A stretch of DNA of 64,000 bases, from assembly GCF_024808665.1 (NCBI RefSeq), contig NZ_JANUBZ010000009.1:186001-250000 (forward strand), in the 5' to 3' direction. Under the pieces are notes generated by a model. The model was given only the letters and a program-made list of their open reading frames with translations, did not search any database and was not told where the DNA came from. Positions within the stretch are counted from its first letter, which is position 1. Each line of letters begins with the position of its first letter. The position numbers were made by a program, and so were the translations under genes. This DNA is from Mucilaginibacter empetricola (GTDB lineage Bacteria > Bacteroidota > Bacteroidia > Sphingobacteriales > Sphingobacteriaceae). Below are positions 45,780-55,508 of the stretch, piece after piece.

Positions 45780-46131
45780 TTTTAATTTGAATTTTATTAA
45801 GAGAATCGGTCTTTGCCTTTAAGTTGGCTAATATTTGATCATACATAGCCGTCAGTTCGGTTGGCTGGGTAGCATAATATTTCATGCTCTTTCTGAATTG
45901 TGCAGTATCCACGTCGTAGCGTTTAAATAAAGCAAGGTATTTACCTGCTCCATATTTGTACAAGGTATCCGGTTGTTGCTGAAAACCATAAAGGCCTCCG
46001 TCAATAATGTGAACTTCGGTCAGTAAACTCACCATTTTATCGTGTTTTATAACGCCATCCGGTGCTTTATTACCCTTGCAGGCATAAATAAAAAAGGTTA
46101 CTGAAAAAAACAGGGTGATATATTTACGCAT
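45760..46131 (-). CDS. DUF4296 putative lipoprotein
   Basis: This 123-residue protein has a short hydrophobic leader ending in FIYAC, so C18 is a likely lipid-attachment cysteine. The helical domain (DKMVSLLTEVHIIDGGLYG, YDQILANLKAKTDSLNKIQ) matches DUF4296, a Bacteroidota family of unknown function. It precedes and overlaps mutS2 by 20 bases. TAAATTTG on the minus strand (46160-46167) lies 28 bases upstream and should drive both genes. Confidence 0.85.
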   Translation of the reverse strand: MRKYITLFFSVTFFIYACKGNKAPDGVIKHDKMVSLLTEVHIIDGGLYGFQQQPDTLYKYGAGKYLALFKRYDVDTAQFRKSMKYYATQPTELTAMYDQILANLKAKTDSLNKIQIKNAVSPK

Positions 46132-46159
46132 TCTGTAATTTAGCGGCTTAATAATTGAA

Positions 46160-46167
46160 CAAATTTA
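46160..46167 (-). promoter_or_regulatory. -7 promoter box for the DUF4296-mutS2 unit
   Basis: TAAATTTG on the minus strand is an exact match in the 43-base gap shared with the divergent yggS gene, 28 bases before the DUF4296 ATG. Confidence 0.5.
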
Positions 46168-46174
46168 CGGATAA

Positions 46175-46864
46175 ATGAGCATAGCAGATAACATCAAAAG
46201 CTTAAAAAAAGAAACAGCCAATATTAGTGTTAAATTGATAGCCGTTTCAAAAACAAAACCCGTTGAAGATGTGCAGGCGGCTTACAATGCAGGGCAAAGG
46301 CTATTTGGTGAAAATATGGTACAGGAGCTTGTTGAAAAGTACGAACAACTGCCAAAAGATATAGAGTGGCATTTAATTGGTCATCTGCAAAGCAATAAAG
46401 TAAAATACATTGCCCCTTTTATCAGCATGATACAATCTGTTGATAGCCTGAAGCTTTTGCAGGAAATAAACAAACATGCCGAAAAAAGTAAGCGTGTTAT
46501 TGATTGCCTTTTACAGATTTATATTGCTGATGAAGAAACAAAGTTTGGATTAGGTTTTGACGAGGCTATAGAACTATTGCGATCTGCCGAATACGCTGAT
46601 TTAAAGCACATACGAATCAGAGGCTTGATGGGCATAGCAACCAATACCGACAATGAAAAACAAATAAAAGACGAGTATTACGAATTGAAAACCTTTTTTG
46701 ATGGCATAAAACAGAGCTTTTTCAGAAAAGAAAGTTCATTTGATACCTTGTCGATGGGTATGTCGGCTGATTATAAAGTGGCTATTGAACAGGGCAGTAA
46801 TATGGTGCGGCTTGGTAGTACTATTTTTGGGCAAAGGGTAATTAAGCACTGGAAAAATAACTAA
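46175..46864 (+). CDS. YggS/PLPBP family pyridoxal phosphate-binding protein
   Basis: This 229-residue alanine-racemase-like barrel has LIAVSKTKPVEDVQAAY with the cofactor lysine, FGENMVQELVEKY, WHLIGHLQSNKVKYIAPF, and LSMGMSADYKVAIEQGSNMVRLGSTIFG. The family binds PLP without a known catalytic reaction and keeps vitamin B6 and amino-acid pools balanced. It heads a unit with the SAT-like acetyltransferase and aspartate kinase. Confidence 0.93.
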   Translation: MSIADNIKSLKKETANISVKLIAVSKTKPVEDVQAAYNAGQRLFGENMVQELVEKYEQLPKDIEWHLIGHLQSNKVKYIAPFISMIQSVDSLKLLQEINKHAEKSKRVIDCLLQIYIADEETKFGLGFDEAIELLRSAEYADLKHIRIRGLMGIATNTDNEKQIKDEYYELKTFFDGIKQSFFRKESSFDTLSMGMSADYKVAIEQGSNMVRLGSTIFGQRVIKHWKNN

Positions 46865-46917
46865 ACTATTATGGGCATTTCTTGGCGCCCAATGAACTAT
46901 TGATCTTGATTAAACTA

Positions 46918-47385
46918 ATGGATATAAACCTGCGCGTTGCAAAAAAAGAAGATTGTGTACGATTATTGGAGCTGATAAACGAATTGGCCATATATGAAAA
47001 GGCACCCGAAGAAGTTACCGTTACCTTACAGGAGTTTGAAGATGCGGGTTTTGGCACTAACCCCGTTTGGAAGGCCTTTGTAGCCGAAGTTGATGGCCTT
47101 GTAGTCGGTTTCGCACTATATTATATCCGTTATTCAACCTGGAAAGGATGTCGTTTGTACCTGGAGGATTTTCTGGTGACAGAAACCATGCGTGGTAAAA
47201 ATATTGGTAAACTCTTATTTGAACGTTGCATAGCCGAAACGAAAGAGCTTGGTTTTAGCGGCATGGTTTGGCAAGTGCTGGATTGGAATGAACCTGCTAT
47301 CAATTTTTATAAAAAATACGAAGCCACTGTTGAGGATGGCTGGTTAAATGCATCACTTTCAAAAGCGCAATTGTTAAATCTTTAA
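46918..47385 (+). CDS. GNAT acetyltransferase, diamine/thialysine (SAT-like)
   Basis: From the ATG at 46918 this is 155 residues. It resembles animal spermidine/spermine N1-acetyltransferases closely: ELAIYEKAPEEVTVT, FEDAGFGTNPVWKAFVAE, LYLEDFLVTETMRGKNIGK (acetyl-CoA site), and LDWNEPAINFYKKYEA. Acceptor is probably a diamine, polyamine or thialysine-like amine. A TTG at 46882 gives a longer frame but adds residues without family support. It lies between yggS and lysC, 20 bases before lysC. Confidence 0.88.
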   Translation: MDINLRVAKKEDCVRLLELINELAIYEKAPEEVTVTLQEFEDAGFGTNPVWKAFVAEVDGLVVGFALYYIRYSTWKGCRLYLEDFLVTETMRGKNIGKLLFERCIAETKELGFSGMVWQVLDWNEPAINFYKKYEATVEDGWLNASLSKAQLLNL

Positions 47386-47405
47386 TTAAAATACTTCTAA
47401 AATAA

Positions 47406-48662
47406 ATGCTGGTTTTTAAATTCGGTGGAGCATCGGTAAAAGATGCTGATGGCATAGTTAACCTGGCCAATGTGGTTAAAAGATATGAAGGTGAGCAATT
47501 GCTAATTGTGGTTTCGGCGATGGGTAAAACAACCAATGCGCTCGAAAAACTAACAAAGGCCTATTTTAATGGAGACAACGATCTACATGATATTTTTAAC
47601 GATGTTAAAAAATATCACTATAATATAGCAGAACAACTTTTCGAATCCTCAGCCCCAATATTTGATGATATAGCCAATACTTTTGTTGAGATTGACTGGA
47701 TTATTGAGGAAGATCCGCAGGATGAATACGATTATATTTATGACCAGATTGTTTCTATTGGTGAAATGGTATCTACCCGTATTGTTAATGCTTATTTGAA
47801 TAAAGCAGGCTTAAAAAGCCAATGGCTTGATGTTCGGGGATACATTCATACTGATAATACTTATCGCGAGGGTGCGGTACAATGGGATAAAACCCGCGAA
47901 AGCATAGGTAAAGGCATTCCGGCTTTGCTGCAAAAAGGTATAGTGGTTACACAGGGATTCCTGGGCGGTACTTCTGAAAACTTCACTACCACTTTAGGGC
48001 GCGAAGGATCAGATTATACTGCATCTATATTTGCCGCATGCTTAAATGCTGACTCGGTTACCACATGGAAAGATGTGCCCGGAATACTGAATGCTGACCC
48101 CAAGTTTTTTACCGATACCGTTAAGTTTGATGAATTAACCTATGCTGAAGCCATTGAGATGACTTATTATGGCGCCTCGGTTATCCATCCTAAAACAATA
48201 AAGCCTTTACAAAACGCTAAAATACCATTGTTTGTAAAGTCTTTTACAGATCCGGAAGCTTCTGGAACGGTAATTAAAGAGGATGGCGTAAATACATTCA
48301 CAAAGCCGGTTATCATCCTTAAACATAACCAGGTGTTATTGTCATTATCTGCAAAAGACTACTCGTTTATATCTGAAAACCACCTGAGCAGCATTTTTGG
48401 CATTTTTGCACAAAGCCAGGTAAAAGTAAATACCATGCAAACATCAGCCCTGAGCTTTTCTGTTTGTTTTGACTTTTATGAAGAGCGATTTAATAAGCTG
48501 CTGCAAAAGTTGCAGAACGATTTTAAGGTAAAATATAACCAGGATTTAACACTGATTACAGTAAGGCACCATTCGCCCGATGCCGTAAAAGAATTAATAG
48601 TTGGCCGGAATATTTTACTTGAACAGGTAAGCAGAAACACTTTACAAATGGTGGTTAAGTAA
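47406..48662 (+). CDS. aspartate kinase
   Basis: This 418-residue kinase phosphorylates aspartate, the first step to lysine, threonine, methionine and diaminopimelate. It has KFGGASVKDADG at the start, VVSAMGKTTNALEKL, LGREGSDYTASIFAACLNAD and a C-terminal ACT region from about 310 (HNQVLLSLSAKDYSF). A monofunctional form; no homoserine dehydrogenase domain follows. Last gene of a three-gene unit. Confidence 0.93.
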   Translation: MLVFKFGGASVKDADGIVNLANVVKRYEGEQLLIVVSAMGKTTNALEKLTKAYFNGDNDLHDIFNDVKKYHYNIAEQLFESSAPIFDDIANTFVEIDWIIEEDPQDEYDYIYDQIVSIGEMVSTRIVNAYLNKAGLKSQWLDVRGYIHTDNTYREGAVQWDKTRESIGKGIPALLQKGIVVTQGFLGGTSENFTTTLGREGSDYTASIFAACLNADSVTTWKDVPGILNADPKFFTDTVKFDELTYAEAIEMTYYGASVIHPKTIKPLQNAKIPLFVKSFTDPEASGTVIKEDGVNTFTKPVIILKHNQVLLSLSAKDYSFISENHLSSIFGIFAQSQVKVNTMQTSALSFSVCFDFYEERFNKLLQKLQNDFKVKYNQDLTLITVRHHSPDAVKELIVGRNILLEQVSRNTLQMVVK

Positions 48663-48767
48663 AAATGTTGTTTAAAAAAGCTTAAATAATGTTAAACTGG
48701 GCGGTATTTGATTTTATTTAAACGGTAATAGATTATATTAGCCCCAAGCCAAGAACAATCTGAATTC

Positions 48768-51500
48768 ATGAAAATTTTAAAGGTTTTATTTATATCGTCG
48801 CTGTTTCTGATACTTTCTCATTTTAACGCCTCTGCACAAAGTGATACTACTGTTTTAAACCACATTTTAGCAAAAACTGCTAAGATTTATAATAATTTCC
48901 CAATAGAGAAGGTTTATCTTCATTTTGATAAACCTTATTATGCGGTTGGCGATACCATATGGTTTAAAGCCTATTTAACTGTGGATCAGCACCAGCTTTC
49001 GCCATTAAGTAAGATAATGTACGTTGATATTTTGGGGCCGAGAGACAGCTTAATTGAAGCACTTAAGCTTCAGGTAAAAAATGGTGTGGCCTGGGGAAGC
49101 TTTCCGCTTTCGGAATTCAGTTATAAAAAAGGCAATTACAGGGTGGTAGCCTTTACCAACTGGATGAATAACGGTGATGCTGCTTATTTTTTCAATAAAA
49201 ATATAACCGTAGGTAAAGCCATCAATAATGATCTTTCCACCCAGGTATCTTTACAAAGCACTGCAGCCAGCAAGGCCGCTAAAATATCGGCGCGCATTTT
49301 TTATAAAGACGGAGACGGCAACCCCTATAGTGAAAAGAAAGTGAGCTGGACCGTTGAAAAAAACTATGACGAACTGGTTAAAGGTAAAGGGATAACCGAT
49401 AAAAATGGATTCATCAACATCAGTTTTACTAACACAAAAAACTATCAACTCGACTCTGCCAGTTTAATTACCGTTATTGATAATAACAGCCATAAACAAT
49501 ACACAAGCTCATTCCCGCTAAAATCTGTTTCAGCGCCCGATGATATACAATTTTTCCCGGAGGGTGGTCAGCTCATAAACAGCCTCACTTCAAAAGTTGC
49601 TTTTAAGGCGGTAGGTGCAAATGGATTGGGCATTGACGTAAAAGGAACCATTACCGATAATACTAATAACGTAGCGGCCGAATTTACTTCCACCCATTTA
49701 GGTATGGGGGCTTTTGTATTTAAACCCGAAGACGGCAAAACGTATACTACTAAAGTGACTTTTGCTGATGGTACCACAGCAAGCCCCGATTTACCCAAAA
49801 TAGAATCAGGCGGTATAAGCCTTAACCTCGAAAACAGCGATCCAGATAATTTAAAGTTGAGAATACAGGCTGATGTGTCATTTCTTAAAGAGTATCTTGG
49901 CAAAACGTTTTTTATATTGGCTAAATCAAACGGTATTATTTGTTTTGCTGCAAAAACAAAATTGCAGAACCAAGTTTATAACGCCAGTATTCCTAAAGCT
50001 AAATTCCCATCAGGCATTGTACAGGTAACGCTCTTTACCGAAGATGGTGACCCGGTTAGCGAACGTATTGCGTTTATACGACGCGAAAATGACTTAATAA
50101 ACATTGCTGTTACCGGCGACAAGCAGGCCTATAATACCAGACAAATGGTTAAACTAAATGTAACAGCAAACAATAACAATCAACCTGCTCAGGGTGTGTT
50201 TTCCATGTCGGTGCTTGATGATTCAAAAGTTCCTTTTGATGAAAATGCGGAGACCACCATATTAAACAATTTATTGCTTACCTCGGATATTAAGGGTTAT
50301 ATTGAACAACCGAACTATTATTTTAATCACCCCGACGCTAAAGCGCTTGCTGATCTTGATGTTTTACTGCTAACACAGGGATACCGTCGTTTTTCGTACG
50401 ATGGCATCATGAACGACAAATATCCAGTATTGCACTATCTGCCCGAAACCTCGATGAGTATAACGGGAACGCTGAGAGCGTCTAATGGTATCCCGGTAAA
50501 TAAAGGTAATGTGCATTTGTATATCGCAGACAAAAATTATTCTGCAAATACAATTACCGATATCGATGGCAAATTCGCATTTAACGATTTAACCTTCAGC
50601 GATTCATCTAAAGTAAATTTAAGCGCCCGTAATAATGTTCACTCCAGCGATATGGTGCTTTCTGTAGATGGCGAGATGAGTCAAAAAGTCTCCATAAACT
50701 TTGATTCGCCCGGAGAAATATTGAATATTGATAGTGCATTAAGCGCCTATTTAAAGAACAGCAAAGTTCAATACAACAACACTACTGTATTAAAGGAAGT
50801 GGTAATACGTGATACTAAAATTGTAAAAACGGTTAGCCATAAAGATTTCGGCAGTTTGGCAAGTTTAAGTGCCGATGCTGACCATACCGTTCCGGGATCT
50901 CTTTTCAACGGCTGCGGAAACGTCCTGGAATGTTTGAAAGCGTTGGCCAACGGTATGACGTTCGACAATAATAACTTTTATGTTATGCGGGATTACAGCC
51001 AGGGAAAAAGAACTCCGGCGGCCCTATTCTTAAGAGGTGATATAGTTGATATTAACACCTTAAATAGCATTAATAGTAATGAAATTGAATCAGTAGAGAT
51101 CTTTTTCACAGATGAACTGGGACTGATTAACAGTGCTTACGGAACCAACGGTGCTATTGTTATCAATATGAAAAAAGCACCGGAAACTCAAAAAATTACC
51201 TTACAGGAATTAAAAAGCATCATACCACAACAAAACGAAGTGAATTTTACACCCAAAGGTTATGCCAGGGTAAAAACGTTTTATTTGCCGAGATATAGCG
51301 GTCCAAGGGAAAGTCAACCTAATAAACCGGACGAACGCAGTACCATTTACTGGAACCCAAATATCATTACAGATAAAAACGGAAATGCAACAGTTGAGTA
51401 TTTTAATTCCGATGGCAGAGGCACCTATCGTGTAATTATTGAGGGTATTGATAAGGATGGTAACTTAGGCCGGCAAGTATTTCATTACACGGTGAAATAG
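48768..51500 (+). CDS. exported MG2-domain protein with TonB-plug-like segment
   Basis: This 910-residue protein has a signal peptide (about 1-24). An alpha-2-macroglobulin MG2-like domain includes HFDKPYYAVGDTIWFKAYL near 52-70. Several beta-sandwich domains follow, including a carboxypeptidase-regulatory-like one (about 565-640). A TonB-receptor plug-like segment lies near 740-805 (ALFLRGDIVDINTLNSI, GTNGAIVINMKKA) without a barrel. A final strand domain with NGNATVEYFNSDGRGTYRV ends it. The family is widespread in Bacteroidota and of unknown role. It is monocistronic. Confidence 0.85.
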   Translation: MKILKVLFISSLFLILSHFNASAQSDTTVLNHILAKTAKIYNNFPIEKVYLHFDKPYYAVGDTIWFKAYLTVDQHQLSPLSKIMYVDILGPRDSLIEALKLQVKNGVAWGSFPLSEFSYKKGNYRVVAFTNWMNNGDAAYFFNKNITVGKAINNDLSTQVSLQSTAASKAAKISARIFYKDGDGNPYSEKKVSWTVEKNYDELVKGKGITDKNGFINISFTNTKNYQLDSASLITVIDNNSHKQYTSSFPLKSVSAPDDIQFFPEGGQLINSLTSKVAFKAVGANGLGIDVKGTITDNTNNVAAEFTSTHLGMGAFVFKPEDGKTYTTKVTFADGTTASPDLPKIESGGISLNLENSDPDNLKLRIQADVSFLKEYLGKTFFILAKSNGIICFAAKTKLQNQVYNASIPKAKFPSGIVQVTLFTEDGDPVSERIAFIRRENDLINIAVTGDKQAYNTRQMVKLNVTANNNNQPAQGVFSMSVLDDSKVPFDENAETTILNNLLLTSDIKGYIEQPNYYFNHPDAKALADLDVLLLTQGYRRFSYDGIMNDKYPVLHYLPETSMSITGTLRASNGIPVNKGNVHLYIADKNYSANTITDIDGKFAFNDLTFSDSSKVNLSARNNVHSSDMVLSVDGEMSQKVSINFDSPGEILNIDSALSAYLKNSKVQYNNTTVLKEVVIRDTKIVKTVSHKDFGSLASLSADADHTVPGSLFNGCGNVLECLKALANGMTFDNNNFYVMRDYSQGKRTPAALFLRGDIVDINTLNSINSNEIESVEIFFTDELGLINSAYGTNGAIVINMKKAPETQKITLQELKSIIPQQNEVNFTPKGYARVKTFYLPRYSGPRESQPNKPDERSTIYWNPNIITDKNGNATVEYFNSDGRGTYRVIIEGIDKDGNLGRQVFHYTVK

Positions 51501-51574
51501 AATGTTTTTTGGCCGATTGTTTGCCGTTTAGCAACCAAATACCATTTTTTTGAGTATATCTTAACAATACCTAG

Positions 51575-51582
51575 TATTTTTG
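51575..51582 (+). promoter_or_regulatory. -7 box abutting diiron oxygenase start (leaderless)
   Basis: TATTTTTG, three bases, then ATG at 51586. A TTTG at 51549-51552 lies 22 bases upstream of the box and may be the -33 element. Confidence 0.7.
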
Positions 51583-51585
51583 TTT

Positions 51586-52464
51586 ATGGATGTGCAAGTA
51601 ATTGAACGGTTAATTAAGATAAGTAAAGAGCACCCTTTATTGCCTGAAAAGTATATTCCATGGGAATTAGAGCCTGGGGCTGATGATATATTTTTACCCG
51701 AAATATTAAATTCCCTACACGGGCTTAAAATTTATGATCATCTAACTCCAACTCAAAAGCTCGAACTTGGCCGCCATGAATTGGTGCAGGTAATTGCCTC
51801 ATATGCCTGGGGCGAATGCATGTTCTGTCTTTTTATGACCAGGCATATCCTCACCCTCCCACTCGACAGTGTAGAACACCGTTTTATTTTACGGGAACTG
51901 ATTGAAGAATTCAGGCATCAGGAAATGTTTGGAGAAGCTATAAGCAAATTAGGCGGCAGCCCGGTAAAGCAATCGGGGATCCACAAGTTTTTGGGCGAAT
52001 TCAGCAATAAATATTTACCTGCCGATTATTTATTTATGGGTAGTGTGTCGGTTGAGTTGGTTACAGATATTTACGGCAACTATGCCCGCAGAGCACCCAA
52101 TATTTACCCGGTACTTAAAAAAATGTTCGATCTTCATAATATCGAGGAAGGGCGCCATATACTTTTCACCAAGAGTCTTTTAAAAACTTACGCAGCCAAA
52201 GCGGGCTATATTAAACGAACATCCTACAGCTATGTAATTTTGTTTAATATTTTGTTTGTGCGCACCATGTACGTAAAAAAGGAAATATTTGAGCGTATAG
52301 GTCTAGAGAATCCTGATCGGGTATTTAAAATAGCCTCAAAAAACTTCAAAAGGAAGTTCAGCGACACCTGTTTGAAAGATATTATTGAATTTGTAGATGA
52401 ATGGAATGGCTTTAACCTTTTGACCCGTTGGGCGTGGCGATGGGTGCTAAATGCAAAAGTTTAA
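51586..52464 (+). CDS. AurF-like diiron oxygenase
   Basis: From the ATG at 51586 this is 292 residues. It is an all-helical ferritin-like protein with a plausible set of iron ligands: the glutamate in YAWGECMF, EEFRHQEMF, VELVTDIYGN and HNIEEGRHILF. This matches the p-aminobenzoate N-oxygenase AurF family, which oxidises amines or other groups using a diiron site. No biosynthetic cluster surrounds it, so the substrate is unknown. A TTG at 51580 is less likely because it overlaps the -7 box. Confidence 0.82.
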   Translation: MDVQVIERLIKISKEHPLLPEKYIPWELEPGADDIFLPEILNSLHGLKIYDHLTPTQKLELGRHELVQVIASYAWGECMFCLFMTRHILTLPLDSVEHRFILRELIEEFRHQEMFGEAISKLGGSPVKQSGIHKFLGEFSNKYLPADYLFMGSVSVELVTDIYGNYARRAPNIYPVLKKMFDLHNIEEGRHILFTKSLLKTYAAKAGYIKRTSYSYVILFNILFVRTMYVKKEIFERIGLENPDRVFKIASKNFKRKFSDTCLKDIIEFVDEWNGFNLLTRWAWRWVLNAKV

Positions 52465-52505
52465 TAAGCAGAGGCGCAATCTATACGCCCCTGCTGTAAT
52501 ATATT

Positions 52506-53513
52506 TTAAGCAGATACTGTCTCTTCCAGATTTTCTACTTTACCAGGCCTGCCATTTTTGAAGGCTTTACGTGGTGTTAGACCAAGCAATTCAAACATAG
52601 CCATATCATCATCAAAAGATGGATTTGGAGTGGTTAATAATTTCTCACCAGCAAAAATAGAATTAGCACCAGCCATAAAACAAAATGCTTGCTCTACTAC
52701 ACTCATTTCGGTACGTCCTGCTGAAAGACGGACAACTGTTTTTGGCATAATGATACGGGTAGTAGCAATCATCCTTACCATATCCCATACAGAAACCCTT
52801 GGCTGATCGGCCAATGGAGTTCCCTGCACTGGCACCAAAGCATTAATCGGCACTGATTCCGGATGCTTAGGCAGGTTTGACAATGTTTTAAGCATTGAAA
52901 TACGATCTTCAACCGTTTCGCCTAAGCCAATAATACCACCGCTGCAAACCGTGATTTTGGCCTTGCGTACGTGTTCAAGCGTTTTTAAGCGTTCGTCGTA
53001 AGTACGGGTGGTAATAATACGTTTGTAATCTTCTTCAGAAGTATCCAAATTGTGATTATAGGCATATAAACCGGCATCAGCCAAACGCTGCGCCTGGTCT
53101 TCTGTAAGCATACCCAACGTGCAGCAAACCTCCATATCCAGTTCGTTTACGGCTTTAACCATATCAATCACCTTATCAAAATCGCGGTTATCGCGAACTT
53201 CGCGCCAGGCGGCACCCATGCACAATCTTGATGCACCACCATTCTTTGCTTTTTGGGCTACGGCAATTACCTCTTCTTTCGGCATAATTGCATGCACATC
53301 CACACCAGTGTTATAACGGGCAGCTTGCGGGCAATAAGCACAATCTTCAGGGCATCCGCCTGTTTTTATAGAGATTAAAGAGCTGATCTGTACTTCTGAA
53401 TAGTCTTTATTTTCGCGGTGTACGGTAGCAGCTTCGTAAACAAGATCAAGCAAGGGCCTGTGATATATTTCTGCTATTTCTTCTTTTGTCCAATTGTATC
53501 TTACTTCGGTCAT
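52506..53513 (-). CDS. bioB: biotin synthase
   Basis: This 335-residue radical SAM enzyme inserts sulfur into dethiobiotin. The cluster motif is [10 protein letters not shown], and [36 protein letters not shown] and LSAGRTEMS follow, all typical of BioB. Length is normal. No other biotin genes are nearby. CATATTTG, one mismatch from the -7 consensus, lies about 27 bases before the ATG on the minus strand. Confidence 0.96.
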   Translation of the reverse strand: MTEVRYNWTKEEIAEIYHRPLLDLVYEAATVHRENKDYSEVQISSLISIKTGGCPEDCAYCPQAARYNTGVDVHAIMPKEEVIAVAQKAKNGGASRLCMGAAWREVRDNRDFDKVIDMVKAVNELDMEVCCTLGMLTEDQAQRLADAGLYAYNHNLDTSEEDYKRIITTRTYDERLKTLEHVRKAKITVCSGGIIGLGETVEDRISMLKTLSNLPKHPESVPINALVPVQGTPLADQPRVSVWDMVRMIATTRIIMPKTVVRLSAGRTEMSVVEQAFCFMAGANSIFAGEKLLTTPNPSFDDDMAMFELLGLTPRKAFKNGRPGKVENLEETVSA

Positions 53514-53580
53514 TATATTTCTCTTTTGGATTGAATTTGCAAATATGTATTAAATGGGGAATATGTTGTAAAAAATATTT

Positions 53581-54927
53581 CTACAATAATTTGGTGGCAA
53601 ACCAAAGCGGCAGTAAAAAGCCGGCGCAATCTGTAAAGGTTGTAATGATAATAGACGATGCCACAGCCGGATCAATACCTACCCTTTTTAACACCAGTGG
53701 TATACTGGCACCTGTAAGGCCCGCTACTATTAAATTACCGGTCATCGCTAAAAACAATACTAACCCCAGTTTTAGGTTGGCATCATAAAAATAGGCTATT
53801 ATTAAAACAATGATACCATTAGCGGCACCATTGAGCATCCCAACCAAAAACTCTTTTATTACTGTGTTATAAGCTTGTTTATCTGTTAAGTCGCTTAGTG
53901 AAATACGCCTTACGGTAACCGCCAGGGCTTGTGTAGCGGCGTTACCGCCCATACCGGCAATAATTGTCATATAAGCTGCAATAATGGGGAAACGGGTTAC
54001 TGTGCCATCAAACTGCCTGATAATTGATGCAGCAAGGTATGCAGTACCTAAATTTATGATTAACCAGGGCAAGCGACTTTTTACGGCATCTTTCCAGTTA
54101 CCGCTCAGCTCTTCGTCTTCAGATACGCCGGATATTTTAAGGATGTCTTCGGTGCTTTCCTGCTCCATAACGTCCATAATATCATCCACGGTAACCCGGC
54201 CTAGCAATTTCATGTTATCATCAACAACCGGAATACTCGCTAAGTTATATTGTGATATCAAACTGGCAACATCTTCCTGATCCAGATCGGCTTTAACAAA
54301 AACAAAATCGGTATTTACCAAATCGCGCACATGCGCATCGGGCTTTGCTTTCAGAATTGATTTGACAGATAAGATTCCCTGTAAAATATCGGCGTCATCA
54401 ACCACATAAATGGTGTAAAACTCCTCCATTTCTTCTGATTGGCGAACAATCTCATCCAATGCATCTTTTTTATCCAGATTGATGTTGACCTTTACTATTT
54501 CCGAATCCATCAAACCGCCGGCTGTGTCTTCGTCGTATTTCAACAGGGCGCGAATGCTATCGGCATCTTCCTGATCCAGGTCTTCTAAAATCTCCTGCTG
54601 CTCATCCTCATCTAACTGCGAAATAATATCCGTAGCATCGTCATAATCCAGCTCTTCAATAATTTCCGAACGTTTTTCAGGATCAAGACCAATAAGTAAC
54701 TCTCCCGGGTCCTGCTCCTCGTGCATTTCAGAAATCACCTCTGATGCTATATCGGTAGGCAGCACATTAATGATCCTCTCCCGGGCTTCCTGCGGAAGTT
54801 TTTCGAATAATAAAGCAATCTCTGAGGCATGGTATTCCTTCAGAACGCTCTCTAATTCAGCGTTATCGCCTTCCAACGCTTTTTCAAAGCGAAGTAAATC
54901 CGATTTATCAATTTCAAAAGACTGCAT
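53581..54927 (-). CDS. mgtE: magnesium transporter MgtE
   Basis: This 448-residue channel has an N-terminal superhelical domain of repeated acidic helices (about 1-130, with LPTDIASEVISEM), then a CBS pair (about 135-255; YTIYVVDDADILQGI and VDDIMDVMEQES), a linker helix, and five C-terminal membrane helices with AAYMTIIAGMGGNAATQ. In known MgtE the cytoplasmic domains close the pore when magnesium is high. It is divergent from an MgtA-type pump gene, so both magnesium uptake systems share one region. Confidence 0.95.
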   Translation of the reverse strand: MQSFEIDKSDLLRFEKALEGDNAELESVLKEYHASEIALLFEKLPQEARERIINVLPTDIASEVISEMHEEQDPGELLIGLDPEKRSEIIEELDYDDATDIISQLDEDEQQEILEDLDQEDADSIRALLKYDEDTAGGLMDSEIVKVNINLDKKDALDEIVRQSEEMEEFYTIYVVDDADILQGILSVKSILKAKPDAHVRDLVNTDFVFVKADLDQEDVASLISQYNLASIPVVDDNMKLLGRVTVDDIMDVMEQESTEDILKISGVSEDEELSGNWKDAVKSRLPWLIINLGTAYLAASIIRQFDGTVTRFPIIAAYMTIIAGMGGNAATQALAVTVRRISLSDLTDKQAYNTVIKEFLVGMLNGAANGIIVLIIAYFYDANLKLGLVLFLAMTGNLIVAGLTGASIPLVLKRVGIDPAVASSIIITTFTDCAGFLLPLWFATKLL

Positions 54928-55066
54928 ATGCGACTAAAATACACATTTATTTTTTGGATAATCTTAATAATTGACGATTTGATAGTCTGAAATTTTCGCC
55001 CAAAACAGATTGTAATCTTTTTGTTTTTATTTGCGAAACGCAAGCTATTTTGCAAGATAAAAAACC

Positions 55067-55074
55067 TACCTTCG
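55067..55074 (+). promoter_or_regulatory. possible -7 box (TACCTTCG variant) for mgtA
   Basis: TACCTTCG is one base off TAnnTTTG. It lies in the 581-base gap 54928-55508 and would give an mgtA leader of about 430 bases. No open frame in that gap is convincing. Confidence 0.3.
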
Positions 55075-55431
55075 CACAAATTAAGGATACAGCTAATCTG
55101 TACTATTCAACAACAATTAAAATGGACGCAGGCCCGAGTTATAGTTATCAGCATGATATTAAATCTGCCAATCTGGTTATCAGTGAGGGCAAACAGATTT
55201 GTATGGCAACTGCTTGTCATCTGCTGTTTTGCAATTACACCAGCTAAATCTCAATTAGCTGAACGGGCATATCCTGCAATCATTTTTAATAAACTTTCCT
55301 TTTTTAATTTCATTTATCACCTGCATTGTGCCATCAGCGGTCCGGGCTGACTGTTTCTTTTCTAATCAATCATCAAAATTTGCTGATAGCCGTGATGGTC
55401 ATGGCGATTTTGATCACCCCAAATTAAAAAC

Positions 55432-55447
55432 GGGCAAACATTTGCCC
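55432..55447 (+). other. hairpin in the mgtA leader
   Basis: GGGCAAA (55432-55438) and TTTGCCC (55441-55447) pair with a two-base loop, preceded by AAAAAC and followed by TTATT. It could be a weak terminator or attenuator about 60 bases before the mgtA ATG. Confidence 0.5.
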
Positions 55448-55495
55448 TTATTAACGTTGATGCCAGCGACGGCATTACATTATTGAAAAGATAAC

Positions 55496-55502
55496 AGGAG
55501 GA
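55496..55502 (+). promoter_or_regulatory. strong Shine-Dalgarno before mgtA
   Basis: AGGAGGA lies six bases before the ATG. Such a full match is unusual in this window, where most starts have no recognisable ribosome binding site. Confidence 0.8.
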
Positions 55503-55508
55503 AATATC

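Noticed and set aside
55021..55350. Plus-strand open frames of 109 and 65 codons (second at 55050-55247) in the mgtA leader
   Set aside because: Neither resembles a protein family or a leader peptide such as MgtL; they overlap in different frames, so at most one could be real.
54928..55508. M-box magnesium riboswitch
   Set aside because: I looked for its conserved helices and did not find them; only a simple hairpin is supported.
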